DNA of 64,000 nt. It comes from Bacillus testis (GTDB lineage Bacteria; Bacillota; Bacilli; Bacillales; DSM-1321). Shown one piece after another: positions 26,618 to 34,821 of the stretch. Position 1 is the first letter of the stretch; the number at the start of each line of letters is the position of its first letter. A program made the translations under genes and the position numbers. The notes beneath the pieces were generated by a model, which saw only the letters and a list, made by a program, of their open reading frames with translations, was not told the origin of the DNA and did no database searches. The DNA lies in NCBI RefSeq assembly GCF_001243895.1, contig NZ_LN851186.1, forward strand, positions 97,246 to 161,245, read 5' to 3'.

Positions 26618-27640
26618 TTACCGAATAATCGGCGGCGGAGCCGTCGAATCTCTGACAATCAATTGGTTATTCAAGGTCACAATCGGTTCGGTCTCTTTTC
26701 CTTCTATAAACGACACCATCATTTCCGCTGCCATTCTTCCAATCTCATAGGGGTCCTGAGCGATTGTCGTCAAGCTAGGAGTCACATATTCCGACAGCAA
26801 AATATTATCAAAACCAATGATGGATAACTCCTCGGGAACAGCAATGCTCATTTCTCTCGCTGCCTTAATCACACCTAGCGCCATCACATCACTTGCACAA
26901 AAAATGGCTGTGATCTCCGGATAGGCAAGCACCAAAGAAATGGCGCATTGCTTCGCTTGATCTTCGTCAAAACCACCGTTACAAACAAACTCCGGACGAT
27001 CATCGATGCCACACTCTTCCAATGCCTGCTTGTAACCTTTAAGCCGCTCCTTACTGACATAAGCCGAATCATGCCCATTAATAAATGCGATGTTACGATG
27101 ACCCATCCGGTACAAATATTTCGTTGCTTGCTTGGCACTTTCCAATTGATTGGTTGTTACATAGCCTGTTTTGGATGAATGGGCGGGAATATCAATTAAT
27201 ACACACGGTTTACCGCTTTCCTTCGCTTCCTGCAAATAAGGATCATCCGTTTTCAATCCCTGGATAATAACTCCGTCCAAATTTCGCTCATTGCATAATT
27301 GTTGATATGTTTTGTTCCTTTGCTTGGAAGTGGTTGTGGTCAACATGACCAATTCGTATTCAAGATGCTGCAAGTAATCCATAGCCCCGCATAAGGTCTG
27401 GAACAGAAAATTATCCTTCACACTGGACCTCTTCAAATCTGTAATCAAGAATCCGACTGTATGGCTATTTTTCATAACCAGGCCCCTTGCCAGCATGTTG
27501 GGTGAATACCCTAATCTGTCAGCAACCTCCTGAATTTTCTTCCTTGTATTTTCATTGACATCCAAATAGCCATTCAACGCTCTGGATACCGTTGTTATAG
27601 AAAAACCCGTTGCTTTTGCAATATCTTTTATAGTTACCAA
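26618..27640 (-). CDS. LacI-family repressor of the GH65/ABC sugar island
   Basis: About 340 residues: helix-turn-helix VTIKDIAKATGFSITTVSRA, hinge LGYSPNMLARGLVMK, and a sugar-binding domain (VGFLITDLKRSS, LDGVIIQGLK, IAFINGHDSAYVS, LSIIGFDNILLSEYVTPSLT). The start is a TTG; the second of two consecutive TTG codons (27640) has the better spacing, 7 bases, from GGGGGGAG. Position and family suggest it binds the palindromes at 25623 and 27772 and is released by the transported sugar or a derivative. It is divergent from the transporter operon. Confidence 0.9.
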   Translation of the reverse strand: MVTIKDIAKATGFSITTVSRALNGYLDVNENTRKKIQEVADRLGYSPNMLARGLVMKNSHTVGFLITDLKRSSVKDNFLFQTLCGAMDYLQHLEYELVMLTTTTSKQRNKTYQQLCNERNLDGVIIQGLKTDDPYLQEAKESGKPCVLIDIPAHSSKTGYVTTNQLESAKQATKYLYRMGHRNIAFINGHDSAYVSKERLKGYKQALEECGIDDRPEFVCNGGFDEDQAKQCAISLVLAYPEITAIFCASDVMALGVIKAAREMSIAVPEELSIIGFDNILLSEYVTPSLTTIAQDPYEIGRMAAEMMVSFIEGKETEPIVTLNNQLIVRDSTAPPPIIR

Positions 27641-27765
27641 CAAATTTCTCCCCCCGCGAATAGTACATTCATTTCATTGTACCATTTTATGTAATCAGCC
27701 TTCGAACTTCCCATATCACCCCATTTTTGAATTATTTCGTTTGTTTATACTTTTTCAAAAAAACT

Positions 27766-27794
27766 TTGTAAATCCAAAACGTTTTGGATATAAT
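27766..27794 (+). promoter_or_regulatory. Sugar ABC operon promoter
   Basis: TTGTAA (27766-27771) and TATAAT (27789-27794) with a 17-base spacer. The spacer is occupied by operator O2, the same design as the GH65-1 promoter. Confidence 0.88.
27772..27789. promoter_or_regulatory. LacI-type operator O2
   Basis: ATCCAAAACGTTTTGGAT, a perfect 18-bp palindrome lying exactly between -35 and -10. A weaker, partly symmetric copy (CAAAACGTTTTCG) is at 27885-27897 in the leader and may be an auxiliary operator. Confidence 0.85.
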
Positions 27795-27808
27795 AAGTGT
27801 ATACCAAA

Positions 27809-27822
27809 CGAAAGCGTTTACT
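27809..27822. promoter_or_regulatory. cre (CcpA) site of the sugar ABC operon
   Basis: CGAAAGCGTTTACT matches 12 of 14 positions of TGWAANCGNTNWCA. It lies just after the -10 element, so CcpA binding would repress the operon when preferred sugars are present. Confidence 0.75.
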
Positions 27823-27937
27823 GACAGAATATTAATCCTTATAAAATAAGTTTAATTGTTCTGAACTAAAAAAGACAACTATTTCAAAACGTTTTCGTTA
27901 AATGCTGGTTTTATCATCAGGAGGAGGCTAATTAAAC

Positions 27938-29224
27938 ATGAAAAAGTTTATCAAACCTGCGGTTGCAGTCCTGGCTTCTGCCATGTTACTTGCTACCGCT
28001 GCCTGTAGCTCAGACGAAAGTACAAGTGAGGCATCCAGCAGTGACAAAAGCAAGGGACAAACCATTACGGTTGGCTCATGGAAAGGTTCCGAAGCAGAAG
28101 CTGCGACTTATGATAAGTTGCTGGAAGCATTCACTGAAAAAACCGGAATCAAAGTAAAAAAACGTATTTATAACGATTATGCAACTCAGCTCCAAACAGA
28201 TTTAATCGGTGGAACAGCTCCGGATGTATTCTACGTGGACGTATCGGAGGCGCCTGCACTGATTGAACAAGGAGTACTTGAACCGCTTGATTCTTATATC
28301 GATCAAACAAAAGATTTTAACAAAGACGATTTCTATAAACCGGCCTACAAAGGGTTTACCGGTCCCGATAAAAAACAATATGGAATTCCTAAGGATAACT
28401 CCACTCTTGGATTATTCTACAATGAAACCCTATTGAACCAAGCTGGTGTTGATCCGGCAACAATCCCTACCGAAATAACAGAATGGCCTGCTTTCTTAAA
28501 AGATCTGCAATCAAAGCTTCCAAAGGGAAAACAAGCTTTTGTTTCTACTCCTGAATTGGCTCGCCATATGCATGTTATGCAGGCAAACGGAACAAGCATT
28601 GTTGACAAAGACGGCTATGCAGTCCTATCAAAGAACGATCAATTACAATATATGCAAATGTATGTAGATGCATATAAGAGCAAACTAATCAACAGCGCCA
28701 AGGATTTAGGGCAAGGGAACTCCGGCGATTCTTTCGGTGTTGAAGCAGCAGCCATCATGCTCGAAGGAAACTGGGGTGTAGCTAACCTGCAGCAAAACTT
28801 CCCTAATGTTAAATTCGGAACGATTGAACATCCTACAATCGGCGGCAAACATGCATCAATGATGTACACAGTCTCTTATTCAATGAATGCACAATCTGAG
28901 AAAAAAGAGGCCGCATGGGAATTCATCAACTACGTAACAGGCACGGAAGGGATGAAATTATGGGCGGAAGGCGCCGGCGTAATTCCTAGCCGTGAATCAG
29001 TAACAGCAGCTATGAATCTGAAAGACAATAAACTAATGGCTCCATTCATTGCTGCAGCCGACTATGCAACTACATGGCAAAACGGCACTACGCTGCCAAT
29101 CATCATGCGTGAGTACAACAATATGCTTCCGGCAGCCATTAAAGGTGAAATGTCCTTAAAAGCCGCCATGAAAAAAGCAGAAGCGTCTGCCAACAAGGAT
29201 ATTAAAACGCAACTCAAAAACTAA
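27938..29224 (+). CDS. Sugar ABC transporter solute-binding lipoprotein (MalE-like)
   Basis: A 428-residue family-1 solute-binding protein. Lipoprotein signal with lipobox LLATAAC (Cys at residue 23). The mature part has TITVGSWKGSEAEAATYDKL, GTAPDVFYVDVSEAPALIEQ, YGIPKDNSTLGLFYNETLLN and ALMLEGNWGV-like AAIMLEGNWGVANLQQNF, typical of maltose/oligosaccharide binders. GGAGGAGG precedes the ATG. It is the first gene of the importer; a strong hairpin follows it (29265-29309). Ligand probably a di- or oligosaccharide cleaved by the neighbouring phosphorylases. Confidence 0.92.
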   Translation: MKKFIKPAVAVLASAMLLATAACSSDESTSEASSSDKSKGQTITVGSWKGSEAEAATYDKLLEAFTEKTGIKVKKRIYNDYATQLQTDLIGGTAPDVFYVDVSEAPALIEQGVLEPLDSYIDQTKDFNKDDFYKPAYKGFTGPDKKQYGIPKDNSTLGLFYNETLLNQAGVDPATIPTEITEWPAFLKDLQSKLPKGKQAFVSTPELARHMHVMQANGTSIVDKDGYAVLSKNDQLQYMQMYVDAYKSKLINSAKDLGQGNSGDSFGVEAAAIMLEGNWGVANLQQNFPNVKFGTIEHPTIGGKHASMMYTVSYSMNAQSEKKEAAWEFINYVTGTEGMKLWAEGAGVIPSRESVTAAMNLKDNKLMAPFIAAADYATTWQNGTTLPIIMREYNNMLPAAIKGEMSLKAAMKKAEASANKDIKTQLKN

Positions 29225-29264
29225 CAACAGGTGCGCTTAAAGCGCCTTAGAAAAAGCAAAAAAT

Positions 29265-29309
29265 AAAAGGCGCCTTCTCACACATCAGAATGTTCGGAAG
29301 GCGCCTTTT
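29265..29309 (+). terminator. Intercistronic hairpin between binding-protein and permease genes
   Basis: AAAAGGCGCCTTC and GAAGGCGCCTTTT form a perfect 13-bp stem with a 19-base loop and a short T tail. In ABC operons such hairpins partly stop transcription or protect the upstream mRNA, raising the amount of binding protein over permease. Confidence 0.8.
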
Positions 29310-29479
29310 ATAAAGTGAACTTTAATCGGTGGGCAGTTCTACCCCTCCGGTCATGAGTCAAACCAATCGGATTCTTGCCAGCGCTTGGTATTCCGCTTTT
29401 GCTTCTTCGTTCTCTCTTATGTAGAAGCGGCCGACATAGCGCCGGTTTGAATACGATCAATGGGAAAGGAGCATGAAGA
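29310..29479. other. Leader between hairpin and malF-like gene
   Basis: About 170 bases, GC richer than the surroundings and without a plausible gene. It shares the 13-mer CAATCGGATTCTT (29364-29376) and a later TAGCGCC (29437-29443) with an intergenic stretch at 61663-61740 (see findings). The ribosome site AAAGGAG for the next gene is at its end. Confidence 0.4.
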
Positions 29480-30430
29480 ATGGAAACAGAAATACAATTA
29501 ACGAACCAGACTTCGGTTGATTCCTTGCAAAAAAACAAGTCTAAAAAAAAATACCGTGAAGCCTTGGCAGGTTACGGTTTCATGCTGCCTGCAATCATTA
29601 TTATGCTTGTATTCACGCTTATTCCGATCTTTTACTCGCTTTTCCTATCTTTTACAAAAGTAAATTTAATCAGCGGCATTGCTTTTGACTGGGTAGGCTT
29701 AAAAAACTACAGTAATGCATTGAACGATGAACGCGTGTGGATTGCCCTTAAGAACACTCTCCGCTATGTCGCCATTGTCGTTCCTTGCCAAACGATCATT
29801 GCATTGCTAATTGCAGCCGTCCTGAATTCAGGCGTTAAGTTCCAGAACACATTCCGTACCATTTTCTTTTTGCCGACGCTGACTTCGAGTTCGGCTCTCA
29901 CAATGATTTTCATGTTCCTGTTTAGCCTAAACGGGCCTTTCAATAATATCCTTACAAGCATGGGAATCATTGACGCGCCAATTAATTTTATCAACGAGAC
30001 AGAGTTTGCTTTAAATACCATCATGGTTATGAATATCTGGTCAACTGTCCCATTTTTTATGACAATCTATTTGGCTGGTTTACAGGATATTCCGCATTCC
30101 CTGTATGAAGCCGCCGATATTGATGGCGCAAACGCATGGCAAAAACTAATAAAGATTACGGTTCCAAATCTAACACCTGTAACAAACTACGTCCTACTGA
30201 TGGGCATTATCGGTTGTTTCCAATTGTTCGACCAAGCCTATATTATTTCAGGAGGCAGTGGAGGGCCGAATAACGCAACATTGACCTTCTCATTGATCGT
30301 TTATCAATACGCCTTTAAGACAATGGGCACAATGGGTTATTCTGCAGCGCTCGCTATCATCCTAACCATCATTATATTTGTGGTTTCCATGATTGCACGC
30401 AGAGTAAACCGTGAAGAGTCGCATTATTAA
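29480..30430 (+). CDS. Sugar ABC transporter permease (MalF-like)
   Basis: A 316-residue permease with six membrane helices, starting METEIQLTNQTSVDSLQKNK and a first helix at YGFMLPAIIIMLVFTLIPIF. The EAA loop that contacts the ATPase is SLYEAADIDGANAWQKLIKI. No long periplasmic P2 loop, as in Gram-positive MalF-type permeases. It pairs with the MalG-like protein 13 bases downstream. The ATPase must come from elsewhere, most likely MsmX at 21417. Confidence 0.92.
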   Translation: METEIQLTNQTSVDSLQKNKSKKKYREALAGYGFMLPAIIIMLVFTLIPIFYSLFLSFTKVNLISGIAFDWVGLKNYSNALNDERVWIALKNTLRYVAIVVPCQTIIALLIAAVLNSGVKFQNTFRTIFFLPTLTSSSALTMIFMFLFSLNGPFNNILTSMGIIDAPINFINETEFALNTIMVMNIWSTVPFFMTIYLAGLQDIPHSLYEAADIDGANAWQKLIKITVPNLTPVTNYVLLMGIIGCFQLFDQAYIISGGSGGPNNATLTFSLIVYQYAFKTMGTMGYSAALAIILTIIIFVVSMIARRVNREESHY

Positions 30431-30443
30431 GGAGTGAACAATT

Positions 30444-31268
30444 ATGAAAAAGTTTAAATGGTCGAGGGCAATCCTGTATACCATTCTTGTCATATACGCT
30501 CTTGTAACACTCTACCCGTTTCTATGGGCAGTACTGGCCGCCTTCAAACCGTATAAAGAGATTGTGGCTGGCGGTTTAAATATCCTGCCTCAGGAAGGGA
30601 CATTAGATAATTTCAAATATATCTTTACGAAAGATCCAATGTTCGTGAAATGGATCTTCAATTCATTCATCATTGCGGGTCTAGGCACAATCGTCAACAT
30701 TATCATCAATACCATGTCAGGATATGCGCTGGCACGCCTGCGCTTTCCGGGACGAAACTATATTTTTCTTCTAATCCTGGCGGTTATGATGGTGCCGGCA
30801 CAAATTCTATTAATACCAAACTATTTGATTATGAAATCGCTTGGTTTGCTGGATTCTTACAGTGCCCTAATCCTGCCGGGTGCCATTAACTTTGCTTATA
30901 TCTTTATGATGCGCCAATTCTTCATCAACTTCCCGAAAGAAGTAGAAGAAGCCGCTCAAGTCGATGGTTTGAATCGTTTCCAGACCTTCCGCAAAATTGT
31001 TTTTCCAATGGCGCGGCCGTCAATCGCAACACAGGGAGTGTTCGTATTCCTTGGTTTCTGGAATGAGTTCTTAAAGCCGCTACTGTACATTTCCTCTCCG
31101 GAGAAATATACATTGACGCTCGGTCTGCAAACATTCCAAAGCCAAAACCTGACACAATGGAATTACATTATGGCAGCTTCCGTCGTATCCATCGTCCCAA
31201 TCATAATCCTGTATATCCTGTTGAATAAATACTTCATGCAAGGCCTAAGAATCGGCGGGGAGAAATAG
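30444..31268 (+). CDS. Sugar ABC transporter permease (MalG-like)
   Basis: A 274-residue permease with six membrane helices, from AILYTILVIYALVTLYPFLW to the end IGGEK. EAA loop: EVEEAAQVDGLNRFQTFRKI. The last residues GLRIGGEK are typical of the MalG/CUT1 family C-terminus that enters the ATPase. It completes the importer with the binding protein and MalF-like subunit. GGAGTG provides the ribosome site. Confidence 0.92.
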   Translation: MKKFKWSRAILYTILVIYALVTLYPFLWAVLAAFKPYKEIVAGGLNILPQEGTLDNFKYIFTKDPMFVKWIFNSFIIAGLGTIVNIIINTMSGYALARLRFPGRNYIFLLILAVMMVPAQILLIPNYLIMKSLGLLDSYSALILPGAINFAYIFMMRQFFINFPKEVEEAAQVDGLNRFQTFRKIVFPMARPSIATQGVFVFLGFWNEFLKPLLYISSPEKYTLTLGLQTFQSQNLTQWNYIMAASVVSIVPIIILYILLNKYFMQGLRIGGEK

Positions 31269-31345
31269 AAAAGCGGAGAACGCCTGCTTAACCCCGACAA
31301 GCTTAAGACAGTCTCTGGCAAAGGGTTAATCAACCGTCCTAACAG
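31269..31345. repeat. Candidate intergenic repeat, GCGGAG...CCCCGACAAGC type
   Basis: The stretch after malG reads AAAAGCGGAGAACGCCTGCT, then TAACCCCGACAAGCTTAAGA. I remember near-identical GCGGAGGCGCCTGnTnAGCCCCGACAAGC elements as common intergenic repeats in Bacillaceae genomes. Only this one copy was noticed here, so the call rests on memory and not on repetition within the window. Confidence 0.35.
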
Positions 31346-31392
31346 CAATCAATCAGTTAACCTTTCATTCTATTTAGAAAGTGGGGAGCCCA

Positions 31393-32073
31393 TTGAAAAC
31401 TTTAGAAGCGGTTATTTTTGATCTTGACGGTGTCATCACGGATACGGCAGAATACCATTTCCTTGCTTGGCAAATGCTTGGGAAAGACTTACATATCCCG
31501 TTCGACCGTGAATTCAACGAAACATTAAAGGGTGTCAGCCGAACTGAATCATTGGAACGCATCCTGGCACTTGGCAACAGGCAAAACGATTTTACCAAAG
31601 ATGAAAAAGAAGAGCTCGCAAAAAAGAAGAATGATCATTATGTAGAATTGATCGCCCACATCACAAATGAGGATCTGCTTCCAGGCATTAAAAGGTTTCT
31701 AACGGAACTGAAAGGGGCCGGATTGAAAATTGGGCTGGCATCCGCTTCGAAAAATGCCTTTCAAGTGACAGACAGGCTTGGCGTTCAGCCCTTATTCGAC
31801 CATATAGTCGATGCAGCAACCGTTGCCCATTCCAAGCCCGATCCAGAAGTTTTCCTGAAAGCAGCCAAGGCGCTTGGCGTTCCGCCGGAAAATTGTATCG
31901 GCGTGGAAGACGCACAGGCAGGTATCGAAGCGATCAATTCCGCCCATATGGTGGCCATCGGCGTGGGCGACCAAGATGTCCTGCGCAACGCTGCGTATGT
32001 CGTATCATCGACTGAACAATTGAATCTTGATTTGGTTAAAACCATTTTCGATAAGCAAAAAGTGAAACTTTGA
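31393..32073 (+). CDS. pgmB: beta-Phosphoglucomutase
   Basis: A HAD-superfamily enzyme that converts beta-glucose-1-phosphate, the product of GH65 phosphorylases, to glucose-6-phosphate. Motif I is AVIFDLDGVITDTAEYHFLA with nucleophile and acid/base Asp residues, followed by LKGVSRTESLERIL, motif II GLASASKNAF, motif III Lys in HSKPDPEVFL, and motif IV GVEDAQAGIEAINSA. The start is probably TTG 31393 (giving MKTLEAV); an in-frame GTG at 31381 is also possible, and its GTGGGGAG would otherwise be the ribosome site. About 226 residues, close to B. subtilis PgcM. Confidence 0.93.
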   Translation: MKTLEAVIFDLDGVITDTAEYHFLAWQMLGKDLHIPFDREFNETLKGVSRTESLERILALGNRQNDFTKDEKEELAKKKNDHYVELIAHITNEDLLPGIKRFLTELKGAGLKIGLASASKNAFQVTDRLGVQPLFDHIVDAATVAHSKPDPEVFLKAAKALGVPPENCIGVEDAQAGIEAINSAHMVAIGVGDQDVLRNAAYVVSSTEQLNLDLVKTIFDKQKVKL

Positions 32074-32194
32074 TTGGTTACAATTTTCATTCGTTCCCCG
32101 CTGGTCATTCTTCGCTTTGCCACCCACTTCACCCTAGCGTGAAAATGGGTGCCTTAGCGCAGATTGAAAATAGGTAAAAACAAATCTATGAAAC

Positions 32195-32256
32195 AGGCTC
32201 GGCAAAATAATGTGTTTCACGTTCGCTTGCGATTATTTTGCTAAGCCTTTTTTTAT
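32195..32256 (+). terminator. Strong terminator/attenuator directly before the second GH65 gene
   Basis: AGGCT-cg-GCAAAATAAT (32195-32211) pairs with ATTATTTTGC-ta-AGCCT (32232-32248), followed by a run of T. Only 28 bases separate it from the next start codon, leaving no room for a separate promoter. It therefore ends the pgmB transcript or attenuates the phosphorylase gene. Confidence 0.85.
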
Positions 32257-32284
32257 ATCATCACCTGATGAGGAGGCTTTTGCT

Positions 32285-34648
32285 ATGACTTGGACACTGA
32301 CATCTGCGAAACTGTCCCAAAACGAATTATTGCAGGAAGAAAGCTTATTTTTTCTAGGCAATGGATATTTAGGCGTCCGCGGCAATTTTGAAGAGGGCTA
32401 TCAAGTTGGATTTACAAGTATCAGAGGAACCTATATGAACGCATTCCATGATACAACTAAAATAACGTACGGCGAAAAACTATATGGCTTTCCCGACGTA
32501 CAACAAACGATGGTCAATATGACAGATGCTCAAGGAATACGAATCGCGATTGGAGAGGAGCACTTTTCATTATTCAGCGGAGATGTTCTCTCTTATGAAC
32601 GGAAATTGCATATGGATAAAGGCTATGCAGAACGCCTAATTCATTGGCGGTCACCCAAGGGCCATGAATTCAAGTTTACATTTCGACGGGCTGTCTCTTT
32701 CGATGTGAAGGAATTATTCGCTATACAGCTAACAATCGAACCAATCAACTATCACGGGTTGGTTACCATCACTTCCACTATAAATGGAAATGTTGAAAAC
32801 TTCACCGATCCCAATGACCCCCGATTGGCATCAGACCACGCGAAACATCTGCATGTCATTAAGTCATTAGAAAAAAACGGAATTGTTTCGATCATCACTG
32901 AAACAAATGCAACCAAACTGCGGACTGCATGCGCTACAACCTATACAGTCGATATAGAACATCAGATGGAGCATACCGTACAAGAGCACCGGGTGATCAC
33001 CCAATGTTCTTTCGAGCTAACAAAACCAGTAGTATTCACAAAATGGAATGCATATACGGATACTCTGCGCCATGGCAGCCTTCTGATAGAAGAAGCAACA
33101 AAAGCCCTGCAGGCCTTTACGGATTTTGAAAGCCTGCTGGCTGCACAGGAAGCATACTTGGCGGATTTCTGGAAAGATGCCGATGTAAAGATTGGAGGCG
33201 ATCCCGCCCTTCAGGAAGGAATACGCTTCAACCTCTACCACTTGCTGCAATCCACCGGCCGCGATTTCTATTCGAATATAGCCGCCAAAGGATTATCAGG
33301 GGAAGGCTACGAAGGGCATTATTTCTGGGACACCGAAATTTATATGCTCCCGGTATTTCTTCTGACCAAGCCGGAGCTGGCCAAGCATTTATTGCTTTAC
33401 CGGCACCATATTTTAGACGGGGCCCGTGCACATGCCAACATTATGGGCCATTCCAAAGGGGCATTATTCCCTTGGCGCACCATTTCCGGAACAGAAAGTT
33501 CGGCTTATTTCCCTTCCGGATCGGCACAATACCATATCAGCGCTGATGTTGCCTACAGCTATATCCAATATTTCCTGGTGACAAACGATATCGAATTCAT
33601 GGAGCAATATGGCGCAGAAGTCCTGTTTGAAACAGCGCGGCTTTGGGTAGATGCCGGTCATTTCCTCGGGAATCGATTCGTTATAAACAATGTCACCGGC
33701 CCTGATGAATACACATGCCTCGTCAACAATAATTACTATACAAATATAATGGCTAAATATAATTTGAAATGGGCAGCATCGATTTATCGCTTGCTGGCTG
33801 AAGATCATGCGGAAGCCCTACAGGCCATTGCAGAAAAAATAGAACTGCTGCCTGAGGAAGCAGCAGAATGGCAAAGAGCGGCCGATTTGATGTATCTGCC
33901 TTATGATGCTGACAAAGACATCAATCCGCAAGACGACAGCTTCTTGGAGAAAACGGTTTGGAATTTTGAACATACGCCAAAGGAGAACTATCCATTATTG
34001 TTGCATTACCATCCGTTAGCACTGTACCGCCGCCAGGTATGCAAACAAGCCGATACAGTCCTTAGCCATTTCCTTTTGGAAGACGAGCATGATTTCAGTA
34101 CAATTAAACATTCATATGATTATTACGAGAAAATCACAACACATGATTCATCGCTTTCCCATTGTATTTTCAGCATTATGGCCTCTAAAGTGGGCTATCA
34201 TGAAAAAGCATACGATTACTTTATTGAAACAGCGCGGCTGGATTTGGACAATATCCACGGAAACACGAGAGACGGACTTCATATGGCCAATATGGGCGGC
34301 ACATGGATGGCCATCGTTTACGGATTTGCCGGTTTGCGCATAAAAGAATCTGGATTGGAACTTTCCCCTTCTCTTCCGAAACAATGGGAAAGCTACCAAT
34401 TCACCATTACGTATCAGGGTCGGAAGCTTAGCATTACTGTCCATAGAGAATCATTAACTGTGAAATTGCTGGAAGGGGATGCTTTATCCATGACCATCTA
34501 TGGCCAACCCATAGATTTGCATTCAGAAAGCACAGTTACTTATTTATTCCAAGGCCATTCCCGACAACCTGTATACAGCCTGAAAGATCATATGCAAACC
34601 CAGATCAAAGAGCCATTCACCGCAGAAATTGCTTCGGTTTCTGTCTAG
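32285..34648 (+). CDS. GH65 disaccharide phosphorylase 2
   Basis: Start at MTWTLTSAKLSQNELL (32285) with GAGGAGG upstream. 787 residues: N-terminal beta-sandwich (LFFLGNGYLGVRGNFEEGYQ, RGTYMNAFHDT), barrel motif GEGYEGHYFWDTEIYMLPVF, GALFPWRTISGTESSAYFPS, SGSAQYHISADVAYSYIQYF and catalytic Glu in TGPDEYTCLVNNNYYTNIMA. It is clearly a different GH65 subgroup from the protein at 23164. It follows pgmB, so its product beta-glucose-1-phosphate has a direct sink. Preferred disaccharide not deducible; maltose, kojibiose or nigerose are all possible. Confidence 0.88.
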   Translation: MTWTLTSAKLSQNELLQEESLFFLGNGYLGVRGNFEEGYQVGFTSIRGTYMNAFHDTTKITYGEKLYGFPDVQQTMVNMTDAQGIRIAIGEEHFSLFSGDVLSYERKLHMDKGYAERLIHWRSPKGHEFKFTFRRAVSFDVKELFAIQLTIEPINYHGLVTITSTINGNVENFTDPNDPRLASDHAKHLHVIKSLEKNGIVSIITETNATKLRTACATTYTVDIEHQMEHTVQEHRVITQCSFELTKPVVFTKWNAYTDTLRHGSLLIEEATKALQAFTDFESLLAAQEAYLADFWKDADVKIGGDPALQEGIRFNLYHLLQSTGRDFYSNIAAKGLSGEGYEGHYFWDTEIYMLPVFLLTKPELAKHLLLYRHHILDGARAHANIMGHSKGALFPWRTISGTESSAYFPSGSAQYHISADVAYSYIQYFLVTNDIEFMEQYGAEVLFETARLWVDAGHFLGNRFVINNVTGPDEYTCLVNNNYYTNIMAKYNLKWAASIYRLLAEDHAEALQAIAEKIELLPEEAAEWQRAADLMYLPYDADKDINPQDDSFLEKTVWNFEHTPKENYPLLLHYHPLALYRRQVCKQADTVLSHFLLEDEHDFSTIKHSYDYYEKITTHDSSLSHCIFSIMASKVGYHEKAYDYFIETARLDLDNIHGNTRDGLHMANMGGTWMAIVYGFAGLRIKESGLELSPSLPKQWESYQFTITYQGRKLSITVHRESLTVKLLEGDALSMTIYGQPIDLHSESTVTYLFQGHSRQPVYSLKDHMQTQIKEPFTAEIASVSV

Positions 34649-34821
34649 CAGCTGTGTGATTTCTGTATAAGATTGACTCCTGGTTTGCAGGCCGAAGAGA
34701 CTTCAGGAAAAAAACATTTGAGGGAATCATCACTGCAAAAGAGATTTAAGGCCTTCCCAGTGTTATGCTAGATGAAAGGACCTGCTGTAAACCAAATCCG
34801 ATTAAAATGAGGTGTTTTACG

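Noticed and set aside
32212-32227. TGTGTTTCACGTTCGC in the loop of the GH65-2 terminator as a third parS site
   Set aside because: Only the left half (GTTTCACGT) fits; the right half does not match, so ParB binding is unlikely.
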